A DNA stretch of 64,000 nt from Okeania sp. SIO2B3 (GTDB lineage: Bacteria > Cyanobacteriota > Cyanobacteriia > Cyanobacteriales > Microcoleaceae): assembly GCF_010672525.1 (NCBI RefSeq), contig NZ_JAAHGH010000001.1:259097-323096 (forward strand), read 5' to 3'. The position numbers and the translations under genes were made by a program. This document shows positions 52,708 through 62,045 of the stretch, piece after piece. The stretch's first letter is position 1, and the number at the start of each line of letters is the position of its first letter. Below the pieces are notes generated by a model that was given only the letters and a program-made list of their open reading frames with translations, did not search any database and was not told the DNA's origin.

Positions 52708-53373
52708 ATTAGATGACTCTGATGATGTTTGAGCAAAAATATAACGATGTAGAAATTAGTACCTAATAATGCAAGTTTGAAGATTTACTTTTGTCTGACT
52801 GATATAACTTTTCTGTCATAGTTACCTCAATTTCCAGAATAATTTTTAACTAATGCTAATTTCTACATTTTGCAGCTATTTATGATCATGAGGGACTTTG
52901 AAGCTCTATTAACAACTTGCAAACTCCAAAGTAATACCTCTGAAATTAATCATAGAGGTTTCAAGCCTAGTTTATCTAGGATAATTCTTGTAAAACTCAA
53001 AACCAAATAAATTACAATACAGAAATTATCAATTTATCTAAATTTTTGCACCAGTTAATTTTGACTTCTTTCTGTAAAATATCTACTGTACACCCTGTTA
53101 GAAACTTCTCTTTTGGACAAATTGTCAATTTCAATTATAGTACTTATACTACTTAAAGTAAGCCTGCACTTTATAGCTTAAATTAATTATGGCTGAAGCT
53201 TAATGCTGAAAAAATATGCAGAAATTTAATAGTTTTATTTTGATTAAATTATATCATTTAATTAAAATTTTGTCAATCTATGATTCCCATAACATTATAG
53301 TTCTAAGGAACTTCAAAAAAAAGTAAATAGACAAATAATTGTAATCAATTGAAACAGCAGGAGCAAATATACT
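52708..53373. other. Intergenic region, promoters of divergent genes
   Basis: No gene supported. AT-rich throughout. It separates the minus-strand hybrid kinase from the plus-strand ExbB gene and must hold both promoters. ACCTCTGAAATTAATCATAGAGG near 52936-52958 is a weak inverted repeat (CCTCT/AGAGG). Confidence 0.5.
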
Positions 53374-54171
53374 GTGACCTTTGAAGAGTTGATTCAGAAA
53401 GGAGGCCCAGCGATGTGGCCTCTGCTAGTTTTATCAATTCTGTCCCTTAGTACCATAATAGACCGCTTATGGTTCTGGACAAATCTATTGATTAAGGAAA
53501 AACAAACTGTGAGCCGAGTATTAGAAGCGGCACGTCGTGACTGGAGTATAGCTACAGAAATGGCTAGACGCACTCTAAAACAACCTATTGGTCGTTTTCT
53601 CTATGCTCCTCTGCGATTACAAAACCCAGAACCTGAAGTGTTTAAATTGGCACTAGAGGCTTCTGCCGATGATGAGTTGGCCTCAATGCGTAAGGGAGAT
53701 AAATTGCTAGAAGGGGTTATTGCTTTGGCTCCGATGTTGGGGTTACTAGGTACTGTTTTGGGTCTTATTGGCTCCCTTAGTTCGATTCGCCTTGGGGATC
53801 TAGGCACTTCTTCAACTGCAGGGGTGACAGTTGGTATTGGTGAAGCTTTAATCAGTACTGCTGCTGGTTTGGTAGTAGCTATTTTTAGTTTAGTATTTTA
53901 TCGATTATTTCAAAGTTTGTTATTTAATCAAATAAAGGTTTTTCGGAAATCTGGCAATGAATTAGAATTACTCTACCGACAATATTGGCAACAGACATCT
54001 TTAAATAATTTAAATAAATACAATTCACCAGATAATAATACTTATTTTCCCCCTACATGGACGCAGAATTCTCAGAGTATTCCAGATTCTTTAGAACAGA
54101 ATACAAAACCAACAGATTCTCCAGGGGAAAAGGATATTGATAAAACTATAGATGAGACAGATAATAATTAA
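53374..54171 (+). CDS. exbB: MotA/TolQ/ExbB proton channel family protein
   Basis: 265 aa from GTG 53374. Membrane spans at about 13-35 ([20 protein letters not shown]), 120-142 ([20 protein letters not shown]) and 160-185 ([20 protein letters not shown]), with the family motifs LLGTVLGLI and TAAGLVVAI. The C-terminal tail is polar and disordered ([20 protein letters not shown]). With the ExbD-like protein downstream it forms an inner-membrane proton-driven motor that energises an outer-membrane transporter. The 300-bp gap to exbD is filled by a dispersed repeat. Confidence 0.9.
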   Translation: MTFEELIQKGGPAMWPLLVLSILSLSTIIDRLWFWTNLLIKEKQTVSRVLEAARRDWSIATEMARRTLKQPIGRFLYAPLRLQNPEPEVFKLALEASADDELASMRKGDKLLEGVIALAPMLGLLGTVLGLIGSLSSIRLGDLGTSSTAGVTVGIGEALISTAAGLVVAIFSLVFYRLFQSLLFNQIKVFRKSGNELELLYRQYWQQTSLNNLNKYNSPDNNTYFPPTWTQNSQSIPDSLEQNTKPTDSPGEKDIDKTIDETDNN

Positions 54172-54199
54172 TAATTAATAATTGTTGAAAGGAGGTACT

Positions 54200-54445
54200 G
54201 ATATAACAATGTGCGCTGGCATATTGACAAGTTACAAGAACTGTCCAATAGTTAAAAGTTTTATATTATTCCAACGGAGATGCTACGCAAACAGTTTTTT
54301 ATTCCCCCAGATGAACTGTTGCCTCACAGGAGTGCGCATTCCCTCTCTTGGTCGGCGTTCCGCAAGCGAGCTGGCGTCGTCGCGGGGTCGCACCGCTGTT
54401 GCCTGTTGCCTGTTGCCTGCGCACAGCGCTATAACTGATAACTGA
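54200..54445. repeat. Dispersed repeat between exbB and exbD
   Basis: AATGTGCGCTGGCATATT, CAAGAACTGTCCAATAG, GCGAGCTGGCGTCGTCGCGG and TGCGCACAGCGCTATA all occur in the same order in 46440-46630. It has small inserts, including TGTTGCC in three tandem copies near 54398-54418. It splits what is normally a tight operon. Confidence 0.8.
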
Positions 54446-54472
54446 AGTGAATTTTTTCCAAATCAAAAAACA

Positions 54473-55033
54473 ATGAAACTTAATCAAGAATTTGCTACTG
54501 AAGAAGTTAGGATTGAATTAATACCTCTAATTGATGTCATATTCTGCATTCTAACTTTCTTCCTTTTAGCGGCTTTACAACTCACTCGTCAACAGGCAAT
54601 TAATGTTGACTTACCAAAAGCTAGCACGGGTAAACCTCAATCACAAGATATGTTACTTGTAAGTGTAAATGATGTGGGAAAAACCTTTATTGAACAACAA
54701 GCTGTAAATGCAGTTGAACTCGAAAAATTTGTGCGGAGATATCATCAAGTTAATCCTCGTGGAGTCGTTGTATTATATGCTCCGAAAGAAGCAAGATACA
54801 ATGATGTTGTGCAAGTTCTAGATTTATTGCGAGAAGTAGGAGGCGATCGTGTGGCTCTAGCAACTTTACCAGGCGCACCTCAAACAGGTCCTGGTGCTAC
54901 TACCAATACTGATAATACTGATTCTTCAGTTACTCCCTCTGAGTCTGAGTCCAAACAACAACCCACTCCAGCAAGGACAGTCAACCCCAATGAATTTCAG
55001 TTACCTACTGCTCCTGAGTCATCTGCAGATTGA
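54473..55033 (+). CDS. exbD: ExbD/TolR-like biopolymer transport protein
   Basis: 186 aa from ATG 54473. One N-terminal membrane span with the conserved Asp (LIPLIDVIFCILTFFLLAAL), then the periplasmic domain (VSVNDVGKTFIEQQAVNAVE; VVVLYAPKEARYNDVVQVLD), ending in a Thr/Pro/Ser-rich tail. It partners the ExbB-like channel; the membrane Asp carries the proton path. Length is typical. Confidence 0.92.
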   Translation: MKLNQEFATEEVRIELIPLIDVIFCILTFFLLAALQLTRQQAINVDLPKASTGKPQSQDMLLVSVNDVGKTFIEQQAVNAVELEKFVRRYHQVNPRGVVVLYAPKEARYNDVVQVLDLLREVGGDRVALATLPGAPQTGPGATTNTDNTDSSVTPSESESKQQPTPARTVNPNEFQLPTAPESSAD

Positions 55034-55258
55034 GTCTTTTCATTTGATGCAAATATCTGTTTCCTGTTGCCTAAAAAAACTTTTTTTAATATTACTTGAG
55101 CTATTGGTAGGGTGTGTTTTGCTACCGCACAACTCCCCTACGCGATTTTTGTTGTGACTATGAGGTTCAGAGATAGGCAAAAGCTCTGTAGTAATAGCGA
55201 TCGCTTCTAATGCACAGAGGGAAAATTTGGCAAAAAAACTTCCCCTGATGTTGAGGAG

Positions 55259-56541
55259 GTTTCCATTAATTCCGCTTCAAACGAAGCACTAGATCCCAAC
55301 TCCGCACAAGCGGGCGATAGCTGTAGCTCTGAGGTTTCCATTAATTCCGCTTCAAACGAAGCACTAGAGGATGGCTGATAGATTTAGCGAATTCATGGTC
55401 TCCTCTGTTGTTTCCATTAATTCCGCTTCAAACGAAGCACTAGAGTCACACTGACCGCTCGGGTTGCGGTATTGAGAAATGTTTCCATTAATTCCGCTTC
55501 AAACGAAGCACTAGAGTCAAATTGACACTTTTAAGAATGGAGAGTTAGAAGTTTCCATTAATTCCGCTTCAAACGAAGCACTAGAGTGAAGCAATAGGTC
55601 AAGCATTAATTCAGCAGACTCTCTCGTTTCCATTAATTCCGCTTCAAACGAAGCACTAGAGTTAAAAAATTAAAACATGTTAGTTTTTCTCTAGCAGTTT
55701 CCATTAATTCCGCTTCAAACGAAGCACTAGAGTGATTAAAAAAAATACTGAAGAGCAAAAAGTAAGAGGTTTCCATTAATTCCGCTTCAAACGAAGCACT
55801 AGAGACGAGATGCTCTAAAAGAAGTCCTAACTCATTAACGTTTCCATTAATTCCGCTTCAAACGAAGCACTAGAGAGCTCTCAACATTGAGTCCGTCACA
55901 AACAGCCAACGGTGGGGTTTCCATTAATTCCGCTTCAAACGAAGCACTAGAGGTGATATACGAGTTTTTGTTTTTCGGTCAAACTCCAGCTGCGTTTCCA
56001 TTAATTCCGCTTCAAACGAAGCACTAGAGAATGGTTTTGGGAGTCGCATTTTGGACCTTTAGTTTCCATTAATTCCGCTTCAAACGAAGCACTAGAGGCC
56101 GGGTATTTACTCACATTATTTTCACGTAGCAGGTCAAGTCGTTTCCATTAATTCCGCTTCAAACGAAGCACTAGAGGCAGTTGAAAGGGGAGGTCTTGAC
56201 CCTGAAACTGCTGACGTTTCCATTAATTCCGCTTCAAACGAAGCACTAGAGCTGATCGAGTGTCTGAAAGAGTAAAAAATCCTAATCGTTTCCATTAATT
56301 CCGCTTCAAACGAAGCACTAGAGACAAAGCAAAGATTCCGTTTTAAACCAACCAAAGTTTCCATTAATTCCGCTTCAAACGAAGCACTAGAGTGGATACC
56401 GTGTACCTCTTGTATCTGAGTATCCAAAGTTTCCATTAATTCCGCTTCAAACGAAGCACTAGAGACAGAATTTCATTCTGTACTTAGACAACGATAAATC
56501 CTATTGTTTCCATTAATTCCGCTTCAAACGAAGCACTAGAG
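55259..56541 (-). CRISPR. CRISPR array, 18 repeats of 36 nt, 17 spacers
   Basis: Plus-strand repeat begins GTTTCCATTAATTCC, has the stem GCTTC-AAAC-GAAGC, and ends CACTAGAG. Repeats start at 55259, 55334, 55410, 55481, 55551, 55626, 55697, 55769, 55840, 55917, 55994, 56062, 56141, 56216, 56288, 56357, 56429 and 56506. Spacers are 32-43 nt. The left-most repeat has its last base changed (CTAGAT). The reverse complement ends in AATGGAAAC, like the 5' handles of cyanobacterial crRNAs, so transcription on the minus strand with the leader at the right is likely. No cas gene is in the window. Confidence 0.97.
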
Positions 56542-56947
56542 AGTTCAGTTTTAGAACCACGACACAGTAAGACTTTCAGACCCCCAAATATACACGCCCC
56601 TTTGATAAAAAAATCAACAAAGCAATTTTTGCCAAAATGACCACCCTCAAACCCGCTCCTGGCAAAGCACATACACGGGTAAACGAGAGAATCAGGGTTT
56701 TAGCGATTCTCAGAGGCGTGTATGTGGGGTATCATGCAAAGATGAAAAACTACCTTTTAACCATTCCTTAAAGACTATAAATGACTAAAAAAGCACTGCT
56801 ATTCATTTTAAAAGTTTCTTTATACCTACCTCCTTACTTTTTATCTTAACTTTAAGTATACAAATTGTCAACCCCTTTGGAAAGTCAGAAGTTAGAATTT
56901 AGAAGTCAGAAGTCAGGAGTCAGATTTTTTTTCAAATTTGATTTTTC
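56542..56947. other. Presumed CRISPR leader side with nested hairpin
   Basis: CACATACACG (56668-56677) pairs with CGTGTATGTG (56717-56726); inside it GAGAATC (56687-56693) pairs with GATTCTC (56705-56711). The right part (56760-56880) is AT-rich, as leaders often are. Near 56885-56930, TCAGAAGTTAG-type short direct repeats occur. No gene supported. Confidence 0.5.
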
Positions 56948-57085
56948 GGCGTTGCTGATTCTGGGTATGATGCAAGCCCCCCTAGCCCCCCAATTTTGGG
57001 GGGAATAAAACTCTAGAAGTCCCCCAATTTTGGGGGATGCGCGGGGGCTTGAATCGCGTATTCATACTTTAAATTCAGCAACGCC
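56948..57085. mobile_element. 138-bp MITE with 8-bp target duplication
   Basis: Left end GGCGTTGCTGATTCTGGGTA, right end reversed GGCGTTGCTGAATTTAAAGT. Inner arms hold AAGCCCCC and a CCCCCAATTTTGGGGG core on both sides. GATTTTTC occurs at 56940-56947 and again at 57086-57093, a clean 8-bp target-site duplication. There is no transposase. It inserted in the 3' end of the cytosine methyltransferase gene. Confidence 0.85.
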
Positions 57086-57986
57086 GATTTTTCAGATATT
57101 CTAAAATACTATTTGCCACATATTCAGCTAACTTTACAGGAACAGCATTACCAATCATTTGTTCTAAATTTGTTTTACAACCTTCCCAAATAAAACCTTC
57201 AGGAAATGTCTGTAAATAGCTTCTTTCTATTGTTGTTAATGGTCGAATTTCTGAGGATAATTTTGCTGAATCTCCTGGATGATTTTGATAAGTTTGAGGA
57301 ATTGGTCGATTCACTCCTCTGACCGTAGCACTAGGTTCATCAATACTAAATATTGCTCGTCTTTTATAACTTCTGGGATGACGATAATAATGTTTTATTT
57401 CTAATTTATCCCCAAAATAATCTTTAACTGTCATCGGTTTTTTGGCTAAATAAGTTTCTAAGTATGGTTCAATTTCTTTGTCTTTACCTCCATAAACTCC
57501 TATCAAAAAAAATCTCTTTCTCTTTTGAGGCACCCCACAGAAACTTGCATCAATAATTTTTTCACTCATGCCATATCCAGCAGCTTTAAAAATCTCTTTA
57601 GTCATTCGATATTTTGTATATTTAATAAATTGACTAACATTTTCCATCACAACAATTTGAGGCAAAATATTAGCCACTATTTGAGCAAAGGAAATAGTTA
57701 AATTTCCTCTACCTAAATCTTCATTACGCTTGCCTGCACTAGAAAAGTCTTGACAAGGAGGACCGCCAATAATTAGGTCTGGTTTAACTTGAATAAAAGT
57801 TTGATAATTAAAATCAGTTTTGCTCAAATCATATTGATAAATTGGGTGATTAAAATTTTGACGATAGACCTTAATTGCTGGCTCCCAGTTATCAAAAGCA
57901 GCAACTATATTAAAACCTGCATTTTGAAAGCCTAACGACATACCACCACATCCACAGAAAAGGTCAATTACGTTTATTTTGTGCAT
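57075..57986 (-). CDS. DNA (cytosine-5) methyltransferase
   Basis: 303 aa from ATG 57986. Motif I DLFCGCGGMSLGFQNAGF, motif IV GGPPCQDFSSAGKR with the catalytic Cys, motif VI MENVSQF, motif VIII QKRKRFFLIGV, and motif X MIGNAVPVKLAEYVANSI are all intact. It transfers a methyl group from SAM to C5 of cytosine in a specific site not predictable here. No restriction enzyme is next to it, so it is a solitary enzyme or the remnant of a system. Its last residues (KNRRC) and stop codon come from the inserted MITE; before insertion the end would have read KNQI. Confidence 0.95.
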   Translation of the reverse strand: MHKINVIDLFCGCGGMSLGFQNAGFNIVAAFDNWEPAIKVYRQNFNHPIYQYDLSKTDFNYQTFIQVKPDLIIGGPPCQDFSSAGKRNEDLGRGNLTISFAQIVANILPQIVVMENVSQFIKYTKYRMTKEIFKAAGYGMSEKIIDASFCGVPQKRKRFFLIGVYGGKDKEIEPYLETYLAKKPMTVKDYFGDKLEIKHYYRHPRSYKRRAIFSIDEPSATVRGVNRPIPQTYQNHPGDSAKLSSEIRPLTTIERSYLQTFPEGFIWEGCKTNLEQMIGNAVPVKLAEYVANSILEYLKNRRC

Positions 57987-58112
57987 CTATATTCCAAATA
58001 GCAGTCAGCAATTAGCATTATAGTTCTCAGCTTTTAATATTGTATATGATGGTAATATTAGGAAAGCGCTGTTATTAAATGATTAAATTAGAACTAATAA
58101 GGAGGTAATGTT

Positions 58113-58379
58113 ATGACTATTATTCTTGATAATTTAGAGCCAGAAATCCTGGAAAAATTACAGAATCAAGCTTTAAATAACGGTAGGACTTTAACAGAGG
58201 AGATTCAAGTTATTTTGACGAAAGAATTAGCAAATAAAACAATTAAAACTCCTGAAGAATTAGGATGGAGTAGAGGTTTCTTTGAGAGAACGGCTGGTTC
58301 TTGTGCAGATGACCCTATTGTAATTGATAATGGAGGCATTGATGAAAGTTTAGATGATAGTGTGCAAGAATGTTTCTGA
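58113..58379 (+). CDS. FitA-like antitoxin
   Basis: 88 aa from ATG 58113, ribosome site AAGGAGG. The N-terminal part (IILDNLEPEILEKLQNQALN, then NGRTLTEEIQVILTKEL) is a ribbon-helix-helix of the FitA type, and the C-terminus (SRGFFERTAGSCADDP) is the flexible toxin-binding tail. It should bind and neutralise the PIN toxin downstream and repress its own promoter. Confidence 0.8.
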   Translation: MTIILDNLEPEILEKLQNQALNNGRTLTEEIQVILTKELANKTIKTPEELGWSRGFFERTAGSCADDPIVIDNGGIDESLDDSVQECF

Positions 58380-58537
58380 AGGGTAATTTCAGTTATAAGT
58401 TATCAGTTATCAGTTAGCCTCCTCCGGAGGAACTGCGTTAACATTACCTCTGCAATAAGGAGGATTTTCATAAGAAATAGTCTCTTTTTTTATTCCTTTA
58501 AAAAGGGAGGTTTTAGACTACAATTTTTCGGTTAAAG
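58380..58537. repeat. Repeat insertion between antitoxin and toxin
   Basis: TTATCAGTTATCAGTTAG is followed by CCTCCTCCGGAGGAACTGCG, shared with 37545-37570. Toxin-antitoxin genes normally overlap or touch, so this 158-bp spacer was probably added by the repeat. Confidence 0.6.
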
Positions 58538-58948
58538 ATGAGGTATTTACTAGACACTAATGTAATTGTTAGGTATTTGAATCGGCGCTCTACTCTAATC
58601 AGAGAAAGACTAAAGCAAATAGCTGTTAAGGATGTGTTTGTTTGCTCTGTCGTCAAAGCTGAGTTATTTTATGGTGCAAATAAAAGTAATAATCCTGCCC
58701 AAACATTATTAAGACAAAAGGAGTTTTTGTCAGAATTTATTTCGCTTGATTTTGATGATAAATCAGCGGAAGTTTATGGCATAATTCGAGCAAATTTAGA
58801 GAAAAAAGGGACTCCTGTAGGGAGTAATGATTTACAAATTGCTGCCATAGCAATGGCAAATAATTTAACTTTAGTTACTCATAATACTAGGGAATTTGAA
58901 CGAATTGACGGGCTAATTTATGAGGACTGGGAAGAGGAGAGGGAGTGA
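58538..58948 (+). CDS. vapC: PIN-domain toxin (VapC/FitB family)
   Basis: 136 aa from ATG 58538. PIN acidic residues are in place: LLDTNVIVRYL (Asp), VKAELFYGA (Glu), GSNDLQIAAIA (Asp) and the C-terminal THNTREFERIDGL (Asp/Glu region). It is a Mg-dependent ribonuclease that cuts RNA when the antitoxin is lost. No strong ribosome site is seen before the ATG, perhaps because the repeat insertion separated it from its partner. Confidence 0.88.
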   Translation: MRYLLDTNVIVRYLNRRSTLIRERLKQIAVKDVFVCSVVKAELFYGANKSNNPAQTLLRQKEFLSEFISLDFDDKSAEVYGIIRANLEKKGTPVGSNDLQIAAIAMANNLTLVTHNTREFERIDGLIYEDWEEERE

Positions 58949-59068
58949 GGAGAATTCGGAGCTATCTTGGTTTCATTATTTGGGCTTAAAAATTCTGTAA
59001 GTCCCAATAGTAGGAGCAAACAACTTTTCGCCCCTACTAATTTTTCCTATCTCTCTCTAGAGACAATA

Positions 59069-59581
59069 TTAACCAATATTTACCTTCACAACTTTATTCT
59101 TTTCTGCTTCAGCTTTAGGTAAATGTAGATGCAAAATACCATCTTTATATTCAGCTTTTACTTGGTCATTTTGAACCCTCGCTGGTAGAGAAATTACTCG
59201 TTGGAAAGCACCGTAACGAAATTCAGAACGAGTCATACCTTTTTCCTCAGTTTTAACTTCCTGACGACGCTCTCCTTTAATTGCTACAGCTTCCGCAGTT
59301 ACTTGTACATCTACATCCTTAGCTTCTAAACCAGGAATTTCCAGTTTTAAATCAATAGCATCATGGTTTTCTTCCATTTCTGCTGCTGGTGTAAATGCTA
59401 TTCCTTTTTCCTCACCTTTTAAATCAATAGCATCATGGTTTTCTTCCATTTCTGCTGCTGGTGTAAATGCTATTCCTTTTTCCTCACCGTTTAAATAAGG
59501 AGCAAAATTGTCAAAAACACGATTCATTTCTTTCTGTAATGAATCAATTTCACGCCATGGAGAAAAACGTACAATAGCCAT
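59069..59581 (-). CDS. Hsp20 small heat-shock protein with internal duplication
   Basis: 170 aa from ATG 59581. The alpha-crystallin domain runs from about residue 75 to the end (LKLEIPGLEAKDVDVQVTAE; VISLPARVQNDQVKAEYKDG, ILHLHLPKAE). Before it the 24-residue unit GEEKGIAFTPAAEMEENHDA plus IDLK occurs twice in a row, coded by a 72-bp tandem duplication; a usual homologue has one copy. The chaperone keeps unfolding proteins soluble. The duplication lengthens the segment before the crystallin domain and could alter oligomer size. Followed by a large gap. Confidence 0.95.
   Translation of the reverse strand: MAIVRFSPWREIDSLQKEMNRVFDNFAPYLNGEEKGIAFTPAAEMEENHDAIDLKGEEKGIAFTPAAEMEENHDAIDLKLEIPGLEAKDVDVQVTAEAVAIKGERRQEVKTEEKGMTRSEFRYGAFQRVISLPARVQNDQVKAEYKDGILHLHLPKAEAEKNKVVKVNIG
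59346..59489. repeat. 72-bp tandem duplication inside hsp20
   Basis: Copies 59346-59417 and 59418-59489 differ only in the last base. The reading frame is kept (24 codons each). The near-identity shows that the event is recent. Confidence 0.9.
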
Positions 59582-60088
59582 AGTTGTTGCCTCCTAAATA
59601 AATGTTTTATGTATGAATTGAATTGGTTGTTGTTTCTAATTGTAGGGGCGAATGGCATTCGCCCTTAAGTTCGGTTAATAACAGAGATGCGATCGCAATT
59701 TCCGTACTTCAGTTTTCAAACTACCAAAAACAAACCCTTGAAAACTCAGTTGAAGTTGTTTTCATTCAACTTGTCTTTAATGTAATCTAAGTAGAAAAAT
59801 AATTGAATTCGGTTCCTTCCTACTGTGCGATCGCAATTTCCGAACATCTATAATTTTCTGGCAAAAAATATCGTTGTTAGTTTCTATAGAACCCCTAAGT
59901 GGTATCTTTGTATGCAGTATGTGTTTTTGGTTACGGTCTTCAGTTAGGGTTTCCTTTGGTAGAGCGACCTACAGGACTGGTGAAGTCAGGAAATTCAGCA
60001 AGGAGAATAGGGGAAAAAAGTAGAAAAATACTCCCCACTCCCCTACTCCCCCACTCCCCCACTCCCCTACTCTCCTACTCCCTCTTTT
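59582..60088. other. Intergenic region with hairpin and C-rich microsatellite
   Basis: GGGCGAATG and CATTCGCCC at 59646-59664 form a hairpin. At 60030-60085 CCCCTACTCCC-type heptamers and octamers repeat. CGATCGC sites at 59690 and 59827 belong to the HIP1 type. No gene supported. Confidence 0.55.
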
Positions 60089-60376
60089 CTAATGTCCTCT
60101 AGGATTTTGACAAAATACATAAGTATCAAACATTGCCCCCACTAAACTAAAAGTGACAGCAATAACCAAACATCCTTGGCTGGGATGGCCATTGCCAAAC
60201 GTGGCCAAGAAATGCCAAATTTGGGCAACACCAGATTGACCAATTGTCCGTAAACTGGGAAAATGACTAATTAAGGCAAAGCTCGTCCAGCTAGCCCCAA
60301 TTAACACAATAGGAGTTACAAAGCTAAAGATACTTGTAACTAACAAAGAACGTAGAAGATTAGGCAAAATATTCAT
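60089..60376 (-). CDS. Small conserved-type membrane protein
   Basis: 95 aa from ATG 60376. Two hydrophobic spans (LVTSIFSFVTPIVLIGASWT; CLVIAVTFSLVGAMFDTYVF). No signal or catalytic motif. It lies divergent to the MlaE-type permease, 196 bp apart. I believe similar short proteins occur in other cyanobacteria, but I cannot name the family. Confidence 0.6.
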   Translation of the reverse strand: MNILPNLLRSLLVTSIFSFVTPIVLIGASWTSFALISHFPSLRTIGQSGVAQIWHFLATFGNGHPSQGCLVIAVTFSLVGAMFDTYVFCQNPRGH

Positions 60377-60572
60377 ATATGTAAAAATAAGTTCAGTCAG
60401 AATGCCACCTCAGTCGCAAGTAAGCCTATATGGCTTACTTTCTAAGATAGAGAGCGATCGCTTAAAATCAGTCAATCTGTCAGAAAACTTCAACCTTGGT
60501 TAAACAATCTTGTTGAAGATTGGTAAATTTCTCTCATTCATTTCCTTTAGTGTTCTAATTTATTAATTTCTA

Positions 60573-61370
60573 TTGAGTAAGGTTACTTTTAAGTTAAATT
60601 TCGGGGTATGGGGGCAACGGATGTTGGCGGCAGCATATTTAGCAGGCCAAGTCTTTTTTCATGTCCTAAAGGGCAAAATTCATCGTCGTAACACTGTTGA
60701 GCAAATGGCGATAGTTGGTCCAGAATCATTACTTATTGTCTTACTGACAGCTAGTTTTGTAGGTATGGTATTTACCATTCAGGTTGCCAGGGAACTTGTT
60801 TCCTTCGGTACAGCTAATATGGTTGGGGGTATGTTGGCTATAACTTTAACCAGGGAACTAGGTCCTGTATTGACAGCAGTTGTTGTCGCGGGGCGAGTAG
60901 GTTCGGCATTTGCAGCGGAAATTGGCACAATGAAAGTGACAGAGCAAATTGATGCTCTATATATGCTGAAAACCGATCCGGTAGATTATTTAGTTATTCC
61001 TAGAGTTATTGCTTGTGCTGTAATGATGCCAATCTTAACTTTGTTATGTTTGATAGCTGCTATATTGGGAGGACTTATGGTAGCAGTTAATATGTATGAT
61101 ATTCCCCAGAGTATATATATTAGTTCTGTCCATACTTTTCTAACACTTTGGGATTTGTGCAGTGGATTAGCTAAATCAATGGTATTTGGTGTTTTAGTTG
61201 CTGTAATTGGTACAAGTTGGGGTTTAACTACTACTGGTGGGGCGAAAGGAGTAGGCCAATCTACAACTACAGCAGTTGTGACAGCCTTAATATCTATTTT
61301 TATCTTTAATTTCTTTCTATCTTGGGCAATGTTTCAAGGTGTTGGTGGAGCAATGAAGCAAAGTTTTTAA
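60573..61370 (+). CDS. mlaE: MlaE-type ABC lipid transporter permease (Ycf63 group)
   Basis: 265 aa from TTG 60573; the next in-frame ATG lies about 16 codons later and would cut into the conserved start. The MlaE family core is clear: IVLLTASFVGMVFTIQVARE, ITLTRELGPVLTAVVVAGRV, and GSAFAAEIGTMKVTEQIDAL. Five to six membrane spans. With an ATPase and an MCE-domain protein elsewhere it moves lipids between the membranes; in chloroplasts the counterpart is TGD1. Confidence 0.93.
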   Translation: MSKVTFKLNFGVWGQRMLAAAYLAGQVFFHVLKGKIHRRNTVEQMAIVGPESLLIVLLTASFVGMVFTIQVARELVSFGTANMVGGMLAITLTRELGPVLTAVVVAGRVGSAFAAEIGTMKVTEQIDALYMLKTDPVDYLVIPRVIACAVMMPILTLLCLIAAILGGLMVAVNMYDIPQSIYISSVHTFLTLWDLCSGLAKSMVFGVLVAVIGTSWGLTTTGGAKGVGQSTTTAVVTALISIFIFNFFLSWAMFQGVGGAMKQSF

Positions 61371-62045
61371 TGTTAGGGAATAGGGGTGATGGGGAGATGG
61401 GGACCCACCCCTCGCCCCTCCCCCTCCCAGGAGGGGAATTTGGGGTGATGGGGAGATGGGGAGTAGGTTTTTTAAATTCTTGATTTTTGCTTTCCTTCTG
61501 TTAATCTAGGAGCAGGCCAACTAATTATTTTGTTATTTTGTTTGTAAATTATATCAAATCTGTTTTATTGGACATAAAAAAGTTCTCCAATCGTCATAAC
61601 TACGCTCATCTTTGTAATTCTCTCTCCTTCTGACTCCTGACTTAATCATTCTATAACTGTTTAACCGGATTTGATATTAAAAGTCAAAATTAGTCACTTA
61701 TGTCTGACCTATTGTCAACGAAAAACTAAAAACATTCATTTGAAATTGATTTTTAGGAGCGTAATTTTGATGATTTTAAGCAAATTAGATTTTTCTGAGT
61801 TTTGAGGATGTTTAAACTGATAAATTATTCATGCTATCTATCATATTAAATCCCGTAGCATCGGTGTTATTTAATATTAAAGATAAGAGTCTATGATCTA
61901 GGGATAAATGGCAATTCACCCTTACCCATTGTATGAAAATCGAAAGAATTATATTACTCCGATTTCTCGGGAACCGTAGCCAACGAACTTGATATTACTA
62001 CCTTTTACATAAATAATTGTGCCATTGAGCAAATAAAATAAAACT
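61371..62045. other. Intergenic region with G-rich repeats and a MITE-like element
   Basis: GATGGGGAGATGGGGA-type repeats at 61385-61467 include CCTCCCAGGAGGGGA. ATATCAAATC (61551-61560) and GATTTGATAT (61668-61677) border a 127-bp MITE-like element without a gene. 61678-62045 shows nothing else that I can name, apart from the presumed promoter of the next gene. Confidence 0.55.

Noticed and set aside
55259-56541. Spacers matching the element at 1-35 kb
   Set aside because: No match was found by eye; a proper alignment search would be needed to exclude imperfect ones.
56134-56672. Minus-strand frames with SSASFEAELMET repeats
   Set aside because: They are translations of the CRISPR repeats, not a protein gene.
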